A stretch of 64,000 nt of DNA from the NCBI RefSeq assembly GCF_900094625.1, contig NZ_FMAJ01000002.1:186001-250000 (forward strand), written 5' to 3'. The notes beneath the pieces are model-generated. The model did no database searches. It was given only the letters and a program-made list of their open reading frames with translations, and was not told where the DNA came from. A program made the translations under genes and the position numbers. This document shows, one piece after another, positions 17,005 through 27,243 of the stretch; the first letter of the stretch is position 1; each line of letters starts with the position of its first letter. Source of the stretch: Rhizobium aethiopicum. GTDB taxonomy: Bacteria > Pseudomonadota > Alphaproteobacteria > Rhizobiales > Rhizobiaceae.

Positions 17005-17895
17005 TCACCCGGCTGGCAAACGGCGTCGCGTGAACCCGGGCACGAGCTCGACTACAAGCATAGCGATAAATATTAGCGCGCAGCCTGTATAGCCGGTCGG
17101 CGGCATCGACTCACCGAGCAGGAGAGCTGCAAGTGTTGCGCCGAAGAGCGCTTCCGATGAGAGAAAGATCGCAGCTTGGGAGGGCGTCGTGTAACGCTGG
17201 GCCATCACCTGCAGCACGAACGCAACTCCGGAGGAGAAGATGCCGACGTAGAGGATCTCAGGCGCGGCTTCCCATATCGCCGACAGCCCGATCGGTTCCA
17301 AGACCGCGGCAACGGCCAGAGCACAAACGGCGGTGACGGCGAATTCCGTCGCGGAAAGTGCGAGCGGCCTGCCGGTTTCAGAAACGGTGGTGCCTGCCAG
17401 AGTGATCTGGATCGCCCAGAAGACGGCGCAGACGACAGTCAGGAGATCGCCTCGCGTGAGCGCCGAAAGATGGCCACCGGATAGGAGATAGATGCCGGCA
17501 AGCGCCATCAGCGCGCCCGGCCAGATGATCCAATGCGGTGCGCGGCGCAGAAAGAACACGGCGATCAGCGGCACGAAGACGACATAGAGGCCGGTGATGA
17601 AGCTGGAATTCGTCACCGTCGTCGTTTGCAGCCCCACTTGTTGCGTGGCTGCACCGCCGAAAAGGGCAAGGCCGATGAGAATATAAAGCTTCGCATGGCG
17701 GGCGCTGGTCTTCGTCTTTGCCCTGCGCGCTTCGACAAGGACGAAAGGCAGCACGGCTATCGTGGCTACGGCAAAACGCAAGGCGATGAACCAAAAGGGG
17801 CCGATCGCCTTCATCGCCGTCGACTGCGCGACGAAGCCGCCGCCCCAGATGGCGGCCGCAAGCAACAGGAGGAGGTTCGCCTGAATGCGCGTCAT
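17005..17895 (-). CDS. EamA/DMT-family transporter
   Basis: A 296-residue inner-membrane protein with ten predicted helices in two EamA halves (first from NLLLLLAAAIWGGGFVAQ, second from GDLLTVVCAVFWAIQITLAG). The motif AAIWGGGF and the C-terminal SSEALFGATLAALLLGE are typical of drug/metabolite exporters. The substrate is unknown. ATG 17895 gives the complete first helix. Confidence 0.88.
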   Translation of the reverse strand: MTRIQANLLLLLAAAIWGGGFVAQSTAMKAIGPFWFIALRFAVATIAVLPFVLVEARRAKTKTSARHAKLYILIGLALFGGAATQQVGLQTTTVTNSSFITGLYVVFVPLIAVFFLRRAPHWIIWPGALMALAGIYLLSGGHLSALTRGDLLTVVCAVFWAIQITLAGTTVSETGRPLALSATEFAVTAVCALAVAAVLEPIGLSAIWEAAPEILYVGIFSSGVAFVLQVMAQRYTTPSQAAIFLSSEALFGATLAALLLGESMPPTGYTGCALIFIAMLVVELVPGFTRRRLPAG

Positions 17896-17993
17896 GTCGT
17901 CCTCGAGGGGAAGGGAGATTTGTCCAAGCGGTTAGCAGTTGCGTTTCCTCCAGGCAAGGGCGAAGACTTGGCGCTGATGGCGGAGGTGAAGGC

Positions 17994-18449
17994 ATGCAAC
18001 ACGAAAAACAGCAGCCGGTCAGCAACACGGCGGCACCCCGCACCGCAGGCTATTCCGGTACACCGCTCGCCAGGAAGCTCGGGCTTGCGCAGGAACAGGC
18101 TGCCGCTCTTCTCGGTATTCCCGAAACGATCGAAGGCATCAATGCTTTCGACGGTTTTGCTTCAGTTGCCCGCTCTGCGGACCTTCGACTATGTGCATCT
18201 ATTTGTGACTGAGCGCAGGGTACTGGAAGCGGTCGCGCCTACGCTTTTTTTCGTGCTCTGAAGCCCAGCGGCATGATCTGGATCTCCTGGCCGAAGAAGA
18301 CCTCGCGCGTGCCGACCGATATCACCGAGGACGTGCTGCGGGAGATCCTGCTGCCGGCCGGCCTGGTCGACATCAAGGTCTGCGCTGTCGACGAGATCTG
18401 GTCCGGGCTGAAATTCGTGATCCGCAAGGAATTGCGCGACACGTTGTGA
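17994..18449 (+). pseudogene. DUF3052-family gene with two compensating frameshifts
   Basis: The first part (from ATG 17994) reads GYSGTPLARKLGLAQEQAAALLGIPETIEG in frame 3. The middle, LPALRTFDYVHLFVTERRVLEAVAP, is in frame 1 (about 18165-18245). The end, ALKPSGMIWISWPKK...VPTDITEDVLREILLPAGLVDIKVCAVDEIWSGLKFVIRKEL, is again in frame 3 and stops at 18449. Joined, the three give one full-length DUF3052 protein. The first shift lies near 18155-18170. The second coincides with a run of seven T (18245-18251). So the gene carries two opposing indels, or there are two sequencing errors. Function of the family is unknown. Confidence 0.75.
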
Positions 18450-18453
18450 CCGC

Positions 18454-19596
18454 TCAACCGTTGCTCGCTTGCCCCCGCGAGACCCTGAGCAGCGCACCGT
18501 CATCCTCGTCCGTCACCATCAGCAGGGCGCCGTCGGGCGCAACGACGACGTCGCGGATGCGGCCGTAGTCGCCCTCGAACAAGCGCTCTTCGGCGACGAA
18601 GGCGCCGCTCTCGTTGCGCTGCATGCGCGAGAGCAGCTGGAATTTCAGCGCTGCGACGAGGAAGTCGCCGTCCCATTCCGGAAACATGGCGCCGCGATAG
18701 ACAGCGAGCGCGCCGGGTGCGATCGAAGGGTCCCAATATTGCAGCGGCTGTTCCAGCCCTTCCTTGGCGGTGCCTTCGCCGATCTCGGCGCCGGAATAAT
18801 CGCGGCCGTAGGTGATGATCGGCCAGCCGTAATTCTTGCCGGCTTCGGGCTGATTGATCTCGTCGCCGCCGCGCGCGCCGTGTTCGACGGTGTAGAGCTT
18901 GCCGTCTTTGGTGTCGAAGGTAATGCCCTGAGGATTGCGGTGGCCCTTCGACCATATCTCCGGCAGCGCCTTGCCGCCGTCCTTGAACGGATTGTCGGCG
19001 GGAATGCTGCCGTCGGCGTTGATGTGGATGATCGCGCCGGCATTGTCCCGCCAGTCCTGCGAACGTTCGCGGTCACCGCGGTCGCCGACGCTGATGAACA
19101 ATGTGCCATCACGGGCAATGGCGATGCGCGAGCCATAATGCATGTTGGTCGACGTGAAGCGCCGCATGGTGAAGACAGGCGTCACGGCCTCGAGTTTCTT
19201 CTCGTCGGCGGAAAGCCTCGCGCTGAAGGCTGCGGTGCCGGAGCCCTGACTATTGGCCATGGAGGCGGTGAAATAGAGCTTTCTGCTCTTGGCGAAATCC
19301 GGGGCGAGCGCCAGGTCCAACAGGCCGCCCTGGCCGCGAGCACTGACCTTGGGTACGTTGCCGATGGGATCGGACAGTTTGCCGTCGCGGATGATGCGCA
19401 TGCGGCCCGGGCGCTCGGTGACGAGATAGGCGCCGTCGGGCAAGACCTCGACCGCCCAGGGATGTTCGAGGCCATCGGCCAGTTTTTCGACACGAAGCGT
19501 GGGACCCTGCGTGTTGACGGTATCGGCCGCGTCGGCCGATATCGCGCCGAACAGAACCAGTGCCGCAGCGAAATGGAAGGCGGATATTCTCTTCAT
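18454..19596 (-). CDS. PQQ-dependent sugar dehydrogenase-type beta-propeller (YliI/Asd-like)
   Basis: A 380-residue periplasmic protein of the glucose/sorbosone dehydrogenase family: six-bladed propeller, PQQ and calcium binding in characterised members. Signal peptide MKRISAFHFAAALVLFGAISADA. Family landmarks are GLEHPWAVEVLPDGAYLVTERPGRM, RGQGGLLDLALAPDF, NMHYGSRI, ISVGDRGDR, SKGHRNPQGI, EHGARGGDEIN and NYGWP. The start at 19596 (GGGAG upstream) gives the signal peptide; a longer frame extends upstream without coding character. A second member of the family lies at 57451. Confidence 0.87.
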   Translation of the reverse strand: MKRISAFHFAAALVLFGAISADAADTVNTQGPTLRVEKLADGLEHPWAVEVLPDGAYLVTERPGRMRIIRDGKLSDPIGNVPKVSARGQGGLLDLALAPDFAKSRKLYFTASMANSQGSGTAAFSARLSADEKKLEAVTPVFTMRRFTSTNMHYGSRIAIARDGTLFISVGDRGDRERSQDWRDNAGAIIHINADGSIPADNPFKDGGKALPEIWSKGHRNPQGITFDTKDGKLYTVEHGARGGDEINQPEAGKNYGWPIITYGRDYSGAEIGEGTAKEGLEQPLQYWDPSIAPGALAVYRGAMFPEWDGDFLVAALKFQLLSRMQRNESGAFVAEERLFEGDYGRIRDVVVAPDGALLMVTDEDDGALLRVSRGQASNG

Positions 19597-19655
19597 CTTG
19601 CTCCCCGTCATCTCTTCAAGCGGAACGTGGAGCGGGCAGGGGAAGGCTTCAAGCC

Positions 19656-20417
19656 TCAGTTGGACTTCGATGACGGCTTTGTGTTTGCCGGTTGAACGGA
19701 GCCGGTCGCCTGATCGTCGACCAGTTCGGCTTCCAGGATGTAGCGCAGCGGACCGCGTTCGGTCGCATCGAAGGGCCAGCAGGTGGCCAGCACCAGGCGG
19801 TGACCGTCGGAGGAGGGGTCGATGCCGCTCGCGTCCCACGGGGCGATGCGTCCTTCGCCGGCTTTGAAGGTCAACAGCTTGCCGTCGCGGCGGGTGATTT
19901 CGATCGCGTCACCCGGCTTTATATATTGCAGCCAGCGGAAATGCGTGTCGCGATGGGCGGCGATCACGGAGGTGCCTTCTTCGCCCGGCTGTGGTGTGTT
20001 GGCGAGCCAGGCCGGACCGAAGGCGAGCGCCTCGCCCGAGGCGCCGGAAAGCACGATCGCTTCCTTGCCAAGGCGCGGCGCGCGCACCTTGGCCTCGGTG
20101 GTAAAATCGGCCCATGGCCACGGTTTCGTCTCCTTGCCGCTTAGTTCGGCGGCAAAAGCACGCTTCAGCAGGACCTGCGAGATTTCTGCCTTCGCCTTCA
20201 GCAGGAAGCCGTCGCCGATCAGCGCCAGCCCGTAGAAGGCAAGACCTGCGATGGCGAACGCGATCGCCCTTTCGATCGGCGAAAGACGCCAGAGGAAGAA
20301 ACCTTTTCTCCTTCGTGCTTTCGGCAAGTCATGGGCCGTGGCGGCGGCCATGGCGAGTTCCAGGTAGGTCGGAAGCGGCTCGAATTCGGCCGCTTCCTCA
20401 TTGTTGCTAGAACCCAT
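19656..20417 (-). CDS. Class GN (Gram-negative) sortase
   Basis: A 253-residue transpeptidase with an N-terminal membrane anchor (about 50-68). The sortase core follows, with catalytic His155 (VIAAHRDTHF), Cys213 (LATCWPFD) and Arg225 (GPLRYILEAE). Sortases cleave an LPxT-type signal; the class GN enzymes of proteobacteria are paired with a single dedicated substrate. The start codon lies inside the 3' end of that substrate gene (11-bp overlap), implying coupled translation. In this group the acceptor of the sorted protein is not established. ATG 20417 was chosen because the longer frame would overlap the substrate gene extensively. Confidence 0.92.
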   Translation of the reverse strand: MGSSNNEEAAEFEPLPTYLELAMAAATAHDLPKARRRKGFFLWRLSPIERAIAFAIAGLAFYGLALIGDGFLLKAKAEISQVLLKRAFAAELSGKETKPWPWADFTTEAKVRAPRLGKEAIVLSGASGEALAFGPAWLANTPQPGEEGTSVIAAHRDTHFRWLQYIKPGDAIEITRRDGKLLTFKAGEGRIAPWDASGIDPSSDGHRLVLATCWPFDATERGPLRYILEAELVDDQATGSVQPANTKPSSKSN

Positions 20418-22779
20418 CGCGTTTGGCTCCGACCGTGATGAACCCCTTGAGGCGGCGGCGCCAGATGGCGAGCCCGCTCGCCGCCGCCAAGGCGAGCAGC
20501 AGCATGCTGAGACCGCGCATAATCTGCTCATCGGCGCGTGTCGCCGTCTGCGGAAGGTTCACGGTCGAGTTCTTCTGCGCGATCAGCGTGGCGGCTTTCG
20601 CCGTTGGCGCCGCGGCCATCATGATTGCGACCTCAGGCGATGCGGCGAGATCCTGCGCTGCGGCGGCAACCTGTTTCTGTTCTGCGTTTCCGGCCGGTTC
20701 AACCGAAGCCCGGCGTGCTGCGCCGTCCGCTTCGCCGGAGACCTTTCCGAAGTCCCAGCCCTCGGGCAGGTTAAGGGGCAGCTTCGCCGAGCCGAGCGGC
20801 TCGTTCGCCGGCCGGGACGGCGTGACGTCGACGGCGACGAGACTGGTGACGCGCGAGACGAGATGGTGAGCAAGCGCCACCGTCTCGATGTCCTTGTCGC
20901 GCGCCGCGGGATCCTGGCGCTCATAGGTACGGGCTTCGAGATCGTCGATCTTGCGCCGCGCCCAGAGTTTGGAAATGCCGCGGCCATCGGCGGCATTGGC
21001 GATATCCATCTCGACCCGCCAAGGCTGATCGCCGGTCTTGCCGATGATCTGCAGCCTGCCGGCGGGCTTGTCCTGCGGCAGTTCCGCCGTCAGCACGACA
21101 GGCTCGCCGCTATAGAGGTCGGGCATCGGGTTCGGCGTGATGTCTTCGGCTGCGATGCCCTCGAAATTTGCGGCGATATCGGTCATGGCGGGGTTCTGCA
21201 GCTTGGCGAAGAGCTCGCTCATGCGGCTCGCGACCTGATCGGTCGAGCCGATCTGGGTGAATGTGCCGCGGCCGATCTCCGCGGCTTTGGTCATGAAATG
21301 GGTATTCGGCGCCGAGCCGATACCGACGGTGAAGACGCGGGCATCACCGCGGTTCGCGGTGATTTCCCGGAAGAGCTGCTGTTCATTGCCGATCGCGCCA
21401 TCCGTCAGGAATACGACCTGGCGCAGGGCGCCGCTTGCGACCGGGCCTTGGTTGCGCAGTGCGTCCTCAAGAGCAGGCAGCATTTCAGTGCCGCCATCGG
21501 CGGTCAGGCCTCTCACATAAGCGACGGCCTTTTCGCGATTATCGGGTGTCGCGGCGACGAGACCGTTGAAATAGTCGGTCATCGTATCGTCGAAACGGAT
21601 GACGTTAAAGCGGTCGCCGGGGTTCAGCCTGGAGATGGCAAGCGCCAGGCTCTGCCGTGCCTGCTCGATCGACTGGCCGGACATGGAACCGGAATTGTCG
21701 ATGACGAAGACCACCTCGCGTTTTGCCGGCGTCGCTGCAGCATCCGGTGCTGTGGGCGGGGTGACGAAGGCGAGCAGATAGGTCTTGCCATCAATTACCT
21801 CACGGAAGAGGCCGGCGCTCGGCATCTTGCCCGGCGCGGCCTTCCAGGTGAGCTCGAAATCCTTGTCGGCGGGAACGGCGTTACCCTTCAGGCTGATCGT
21901 CCTCGCCTGGTCGCCATCCTGCCGGATATCGATCTCGTGGAAGGAAGACTTGACGTCACCGAGCGGGAAGCCGGCCTTGAGATTGACGCTCAGCGAGACC
22001 GGGTTGATCCTGGCATTCTCGCGTGGATCCAGCACCGGGGCTTCGATCTTCTCACGATTTTCCACCGGGTCGCTCGGTGTCGCGAAACCAGCGCCGTTGT
22101 TGAACTCGACGGTCTGGACGATCGGTGCCGGATTGTAGCGCGGCGCGACGACCATCGGGAAACGCAGCGAGAATTCGCCGCCCGATTGGTGGACGGTTTG
22201 CTGATATTCGATCTGCACGACGACTTCTTCGCCGGGGCCGATATTGGCGACCTGGTTGGTGAAGATGTTCGGCCGCTGCTGTTCGAGCAGCGCCGTCTTC
22301 TTGCCTTCGGCCTTGGCCTGCTCGTAGATCTCGCGGGCTTCCTGGCGCGGCTTGATTTGGCCCTCGATGAAGCGTTCGCCGATCTGCATTTTCAGCGCGT
22401 CGACGGCGGAATTGTCCGGCAATGGGAAGACGTAGGTGCCCTCGACCCAGCCCTTGCTCGGGTTCCGGAAGCGCTGGGTCACCTTCACCCTGGCAATCGG
22501 GCCGGAGACATCGATCGCGACGTCGGTCTTCAGCCGCGGCGCTTCGACATAGAAGCCCGGCTCCTTCGACGGGAAGAGCAGCGAGCCGCTGTTGACGTCA
22601 TTCGGCCGGACAATGGCCGCGAGCTGGCCGGTTGCCTGCCTCGTCTCGGCGCGTGCGGCGGCGGCAAGCCCCAGCATCGCGGCGATACAGGCGACAAGGG
22701 CGGTGATAGCAATAAGGAATGAAATGGAAATCCGGCGCATGCGCATGCGCCCGATGGCGAACTCATCTTCCAGAAACAT
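20407..22779 (-). CDS. VIT/vWA-domain sortase substrate (marine-type sortase target protein)
   Basis: A 790-residue envelope protein. N-terminal hydrophobic signal (about 18-45). A VIT (inter-alpha-trypsin) domain covers roughly 80-215, with the typical GWVEGTYVFPLPDNSAVD. A von Willebrand A domain has the MIDAS motif DNSGS at 361-365. The C-terminal sorting signal starts at LPQTA (742-746), followed by a hydrophobic helix (SMLLLALAAASGLAIW) and a basic tail (RRRLKG). That layout is what a sortase cleaves. ATG 22779 has a GAGG ribosome site 8 nt upstream; an in-frame TTG lies seven codons earlier. Probably a surface or periplasmic adhesion-type protein; ligand unknown. Confidence 0.9.
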   Translation of the reverse strand: MFLEDEFAIGRMRMRRISISFLIAITALVACIAAMLGLAAAARAETRQATGQLAAIVRPNDVNSGSLLFPSKEPGFYVEAPRLKTDVAIDVSGPIARVKVTQRFRNPSKGWVEGTYVFPLPDNSAVDALKMQIGERFIEGQIKPRQEAREIYEQAKAEGKKTALLEQQRPNIFTNQVANIGPGEEVVVQIEYQQTVHQSGGEFSLRFPMVVAPRYNPAPIVQTVEFNNGAGFATPSDPVENREKIEAPVLDPRENARINPVSLSVNLKAGFPLGDVKSSFHEIDIRQDGDQARTISLKGNAVPADKDFELTWKAAPGKMPSAGLFREVIDGKTYLLAFVTPPTAPDAAATPAKREVVFVIDNSGSMSGQSIEQARQSLALAISRLNPGDRFNVIRFDDTMTDYFNGLVAATPDNREKAVAYVRGLTADGGTEMLPALEDALRNQGPVASGALRQVVFLTDGAIGNEQQLFREITANRGDARVFTVGIGSAPNTHFMTKAAEIGRGTFTQIGSTDQVASRMSELFAKLQNPAMTDIAANFEGIAAEDITPNPMPDLYSGEPVVLTAELPQDKPAGRLQIIGKTGDQPWRVEMDIANAADGRGISKLWARRKIDDLEARTYERQDPAARDKDIETVALAHHLVSRVTSLVAVDVTPSRPANEPLGSAKLPLNLPEGWDFGKVSGEADGAARRASVEPAGNAEQKQVAAAAQDLAASPEVAIMMAAAPTAKAATLIAQKNSTVNLPQTATRADEQIMRGLSMLLLALAAASGLAIWRRRLKGFITVGAKRDGF

Positions 22780-22981
22780 TGGCCTACCCTCAATAACCAA
22801 TTTTGGATGAGGGAATGATGCGGCTTCGATCTCGGCGCGCTCGCGACCGAATTGAGGCGGCGTGCGGCATTTGTTGCGGCTTATTCGTGGCGATGACGAA
22901 ATCCGGCGATCTCTCTGATTTCAAAAGGCGAAAACCTGATCGTCGCCGCCGCGAAAGTGTCGGGCGTGATCCTGCTGGCTC

Positions 22982-24613
22982 TCATGGACGGGTGATCCGA
23001 TAGACCAGCAAGTCATTCGAATCCACAAGCTTGGTTGCGGTCTTGTCCAGGTAATCGATGACGCCATCATGATGTTCGACGAACAGCAGGTCCTGCTTGT
23101 CGGTAGCGTTCTTGGTGACGCCGAACAGATCCGCGCCTTGGGCGCGCAGTTCCTCGAGCTGCGCGATCGCGGTAGCGTCATCCGCGACGAATTTCGACCA
23201 TTCGGAATCGCCTCCGCCGGGCGGGAACACCCAGCCCCGCGCCCTGCTGTAATAGACCGCGACGGGATCGCCGACCTCGGGTGCGATGGCGACGACGAGG
23301 TCGCCCGGCTGCGCTAATCGCGCCAGTTCCTCGCCAAGCAGCTTGCCGTTCATAGCGATTGGCTTCTTCATCGTCCTGACGAGGGGAAGGGTCGACCAGC
23401 CCACCGCGACAATCACGATGCAAATCGAGCGGAGCACGACCGCCGGGGTTAGAACGGTTTTCGATGAAAGCTTTGCCAGAAGAAGCGCGCCGTGGCCGCA
23501 GAACATCGCAGCCGGCACATGAAAGATGTGCAAGTTCCACACATTGCTGGTGATCTCGCCCGCCGCGGCGAGATAGAGGATCACGGCCGCGGCCAGCCAT
23601 ACATAGGGAATGGCCGAAAGGAAGCGTTGCTTCGGATCTTCGGCGCGGCTGAGCGGCATCCACAAACCGATCGCGAACAGCACCATGAACGGATAGCCAT
23701 AGAACCACAAAACGGAGGTGTTCCATACGGATTTGAAGTAGAACCTGTCCTTGACGTATGACCAGACGCCGTAATCCCAGATATAGCCGCCGCTGCCGGC
23801 GATATGAAACGGCGGATAGCTGCGGCCGAGATAAATCGCCCAGCTGAAATAAGCGCCGATGATAGCCAGGCTGAAAAGGCCCCACAAGAAGACCCTGGTC
23901 GCCTGCTTTCGCTTCTTCTTCAGAATCCAGCAGACCATCAGATAGAATATGACGGCCCCGGCCGCGAGGCCTGGCGGCTTTGACAGCGCGCCGAGCGTGA
24001 AGCTGGCCGTGGCGAGCGGCAAGAGCCAGCCGCTGCCGCCGACCCAGTATTTGACGAACAGCCAGACGCCAAGGGTCACCAAGGCCAGCATTGCGGGATC
24101 GGGAAGAAACGAGCTGTCGATCATGATCGCTGCCGGCATCAACGCATAGGCAAGTGCCGCCGCGTGGGCGTGCATCTTCCCCCAGCACAGCGCCGTCAGC
24201 CTGTGCAGCGAAAAAACTGTGACCAGACCGAAGAAGGCCGCAACCACGCGGCCGAACCAGTCGTGCCAGCCGAAAAGTTGGTAGAGCAGGGCGGTGAGAT
24301 AGCTGACAATCTGGAACTCGCGGCCCTGATAACTCGGCCCCGGCCCGGTCCAGCTAACCTCCGGAAAGAAGATGTTCCAGCTCCGCTGCTGGAAATTGTC
24401 GGCCATCATTGCAGTGCTTATCTCGCGCCAGCTGAAGCCGTCGACCAGAGGTAAGGTGATCTTGTGGAACCTGAAGACGATCGCGATCAACAGAATCCCC
24501 AGCAGGATTGCCGTGTCGAGGCTCAGGTAGTTGCGGCGGGCCATGTCGCGGTTGGTCGTCCGCTGCTGATATTGCCGACCTTTGGCCTGATTCAATCCCG
24601 GGACGTCCGTCAT
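22982..24613 (-). CDS. Membrane glycosyltransferase, ArnT/PMT (GT39-like) family
   Basis: A 543-residue inner-membrane protein with about 11-12 hydrophobic helices. The first periplasmic loop has VDGFSWREISTAMMADNF, where acidic and arginine residues resemble the catalytic loop of ArnT-type transferases, which use polyprenyl-phosphate sugars. The C terminus (about 420-543) is soluble. The acceptor (lipid A, polysaccharide or protein) cannot be told. The start is uncertain: ATG 24613 used, ATG 24544 also possible; neither has a strong ribosome site. Confidence 0.75.
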   Translation of the reverse strand: MTDVPGLNQAKGRQYQQRTTNRDMARRNYLSLDTAILLGILLIAIVFRFHKITLPLVDGFSWREISTAMMADNFQQRSWNIFFPEVSWTGPGPSYQGREFQIVSYLTALLYQLFGWHDWFGRVVAAFFGLVTVFSLHRLTALCWGKMHAHAAALAYALMPAAIMIDSSFLPDPAMLALVTLGVWLFVKYWVGGSGWLLPLATASFTLGALSKPPGLAAGAVIFYLMVCWILKKKRKQATRVFLWGLFSLAIIGAYFSWAIYLGRSYPPFHIAGSGGYIWDYGVWSYVKDRFYFKSVWNTSVLWFYGYPFMVLFAIGLWMPLSRAEDPKQRFLSAIPYVWLAAAVILYLAAAGEITSNVWNLHIFHVPAAMFCGHGALLLAKLSSKTVLTPAVVLRSICIVIVAVGWSTLPLVRTMKKPIAMNGKLLGEELARLAQPGDLVVAIAPEVGDPVAVYYSRARGWVFPPGGGDSEWSKFVADDATAIAQLEELRAQGADLFGVTKNATDKQDLLFVEHHDGVIDYLDKTATKLVDSNDLLVYRITRP

Positions 24614-25024
24614 CTGCGCCCGTGTCCGCCATGACGCCCGGCGCGGCGCGACACATGCCGGCATTGGGTCGAGAGGAGGGGCAGGCTGCGCGGGCTATGG
24701 CCGCCGGCGCGATCGGCTGCAGGGGGCGGCTCGTCGGTATGGCGGAGCAGCTTGAAAGGCTTGCAAGGCGGCTTTGTCATGATGGCAGTTCATCAGCAAT
24801 GACTTGAAAAGCAATTCGCCCAAATTGACTAGCGACCTCACCCTTCCTTCGAACACAAGCAGAACGGCGTCGGGGCAGCCGCCTATCTGAAAACTGCGGT
24901 GTGGCCTGTGGAGAGACTGCGGCCGGTCGGCGCGCCGCAAGCCTTGAGGAAAAGGGCCGCGGGCCGGCTCGCCGGTGCGACGAAACGATCAATAAGAATC
25001 ATTGCCCTCATCACGCCTTTGCGC

Positions 25025-25053
25025 TTGAAATGCCGTCATACATTGGACATAGA
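25025..25053 (+). promoter_or_regulatory. Likely promoter of aatA
   Basis: TTGAAA (25025-25030), a 17-bp spacer and CATAGA (25048-25053) form a sigma-70-like promoter 60 bp before the start codon. The rest of the 24614-25112 interval shows no gene I can support. Confidence 0.4.
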
Positions 25054-25058
25054 GCTAA

Positions 25059-26315
<1,257 letters not shown>

Positions 26316-26338
26316 GCTGATTGCCGCAATATCTATCC

Positions 26339-26372
26339 AAGGCCTGCCGGTGACGGCGGGCCTTTTGTTTTT
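26339..26372 (+). terminator. Terminator of aatA
   Basis: An 11-bp stem with one wobble pair (AAGGCCTGCCG with CGGCGGGCCTT), 4-nt loop, followed by TTGTTTTT: a canonical intrinsic terminator 24 bp past the stop codon. Confidence 0.9.
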
Positions 26373-26380
26373 ATCCGGCG

Positions 26381-26409
26381 TTGACGATGTAGCTGCATGT
26401 GGCTACATT
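26381..26409 (+). promoter_or_regulatory. Promoter/operator of the toxin-antitoxin pair
   Basis: TTGACG (26381-26386), 17-bp spacer, TACATT (26404-26409). A dyad ATGTAGC-N8-GCTACAT (26387-26393 with 26402-26408) fills the spacer and covers the -10. This is a typical autorepression operator. The expected transcription start falls at about the A of the antitoxin ATG (26417), so the mRNA would be leaderless. Confidence 0.65.
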
Positions 26410-26416
26410 TGAGACT

Positions 26417-26677
26417 ATGAAGACCGTTTCGATCCGTGATGCGAAGAACCGCCTGACCGAGCTTGCCCGCGAGGTCGAGGAAGGCGAAACCATTGTCGTG
26501 ACGCGCAACGGCCGGCCGGTATTCGACCTGGTTCCGCATCAGAAACGCGGCGGTTTGAATCTGGAGGCCGGCGAGGACTATCTTCGCTCAAAGGGCATCA
26601 CGCGGACGGCGGTGTACATCGCCGACGACTTCGACGATCCTTTGCCGGAAGATTTCCTTCTTAAGCCGCTGCCATGA
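26417..26677 (+). CDS. Phd/YefM-type antitoxin
   Basis: An 86-residue antitoxin. The N-terminal Phd fold reads MKTVSIRDAKNRLTELAREVEEGETIVVTRNGRPVFDLVP, the DNA-binding and dimerisation part. The C-terminal half is acidic (DDFDDPLPEDFLL), as in toxin-neutralising tails. ATG 26417 is preferred. A GTG six codons earlier (26399) would lie inside the operator, and no Shine-Dalgarno precedes ATG 26417, in keeping with leaderless initiation. Overlaps the toxin gene by 4 bp (ATGA). Confidence 0.88.
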   Translation: MKTVSIRDAKNRLTELAREVEEGETIVVTRNGRPVFDLVPHQKRGGLNLEAGEDYLRSKGITRTAVYIADDFDDPLPEDFLLKPLP

Positions 26678-27066
26678 CCGTGCGTGTGCTGCTTGACACG
26701 CACATGGTGATTGCTATTGCCCAGAAGAAACTGACCGAACGCTTTCCGCGTGTCGAGCAGTTGCTTTTAGACGGCGCCGCCAGCGGCTTCGTCAGCGTCG
26801 CCAGCCTCTGGGAAATTGCCATCAAGACAAGGCTTGGCAAACTGCAGCCGGGATTGCCCGTCGAGATCATTCCCATTTATCTCAGGGAGGCCGGGTTGAC
26901 GATCCTGCCCATCGATATCCCGCATGTCATCGCCGCCGCCGATCCCGAGCCGGAGACGCGTGATCCGTTTGATCGGCTGCTGCTGGCGCAGTGTAAGGTC
27001 GAAGGCTTGCAGTTCGCCACGGTCGACCGGCTGCTCGTCGATCATCCTCTGGCATTGCGACTATAG
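26674..27066 (+). CDS. vapC: VapC-type PIN-domain toxin
   Basis: A 130-residue PIN-domain ribonuclease toxin. Conserved acidic residues are Asp8 (LLDTH), Glu47 (SLWEIAIK), Asp97/Asp100 (RDPFDRLLLAQ) and Asp118 (ATVDRL). They coordinate Mg2+ for cleavage of RNA, usually tRNA in characterised VapCs. Start ATG overlaps the antitoxin stop as ATGA, so the two are translated in a coupled way. The pairing of a Phd-like antitoxin with a PIN toxin of the SLWEIAIK subgroup is common. Confidence 0.9.
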   Translation: MTVRVLLDTHMVIAIAQKKLTERFPRVEQLLLDGAASGFVSVASLWEIAIKTRLGKLQPGLPVEIIPIYLREAGLTILPIDIPHVIAAADPEPETRDPFDRLLLAQCKVEGLQFATVDRLLVDHPLALRL

Positions 27067-27243
27067 CTCACATCCCGATTCAACGTGTTGCCGCACAGAT
27101 TCCGCTTCGCCTCGCAAGTCGTTGAAATGAGATTCAAAAGTGGGGCGAGTGCCGGTGGGAAGGGTGGTCTGCGGTTGCGGGCGGACGCCAAACCAACTAG
27201 ATATCCGGCATCAAGTTCAATTGCCGCTTCGGGGGGCCGGATT

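Noticed and set aside
18245..18251. Programmed frameshift at the T7 run in the DUF3052 gene
   Set aside because: A second, unrelated shift about 85 bp upstream is also needed, and there is no stimulatory hairpin or slippery heptamer of known type; mutation or sequencing error is simpler.
20401..22722. 773-codon open frame on the plus strand
   Set aside because: It is the exact antisense of the VIT/vWA sortase target. The minus-strand protein has recognisable domains, a MIDAS motif and a sorting signal, while this frame shows only high-GC antisense character.
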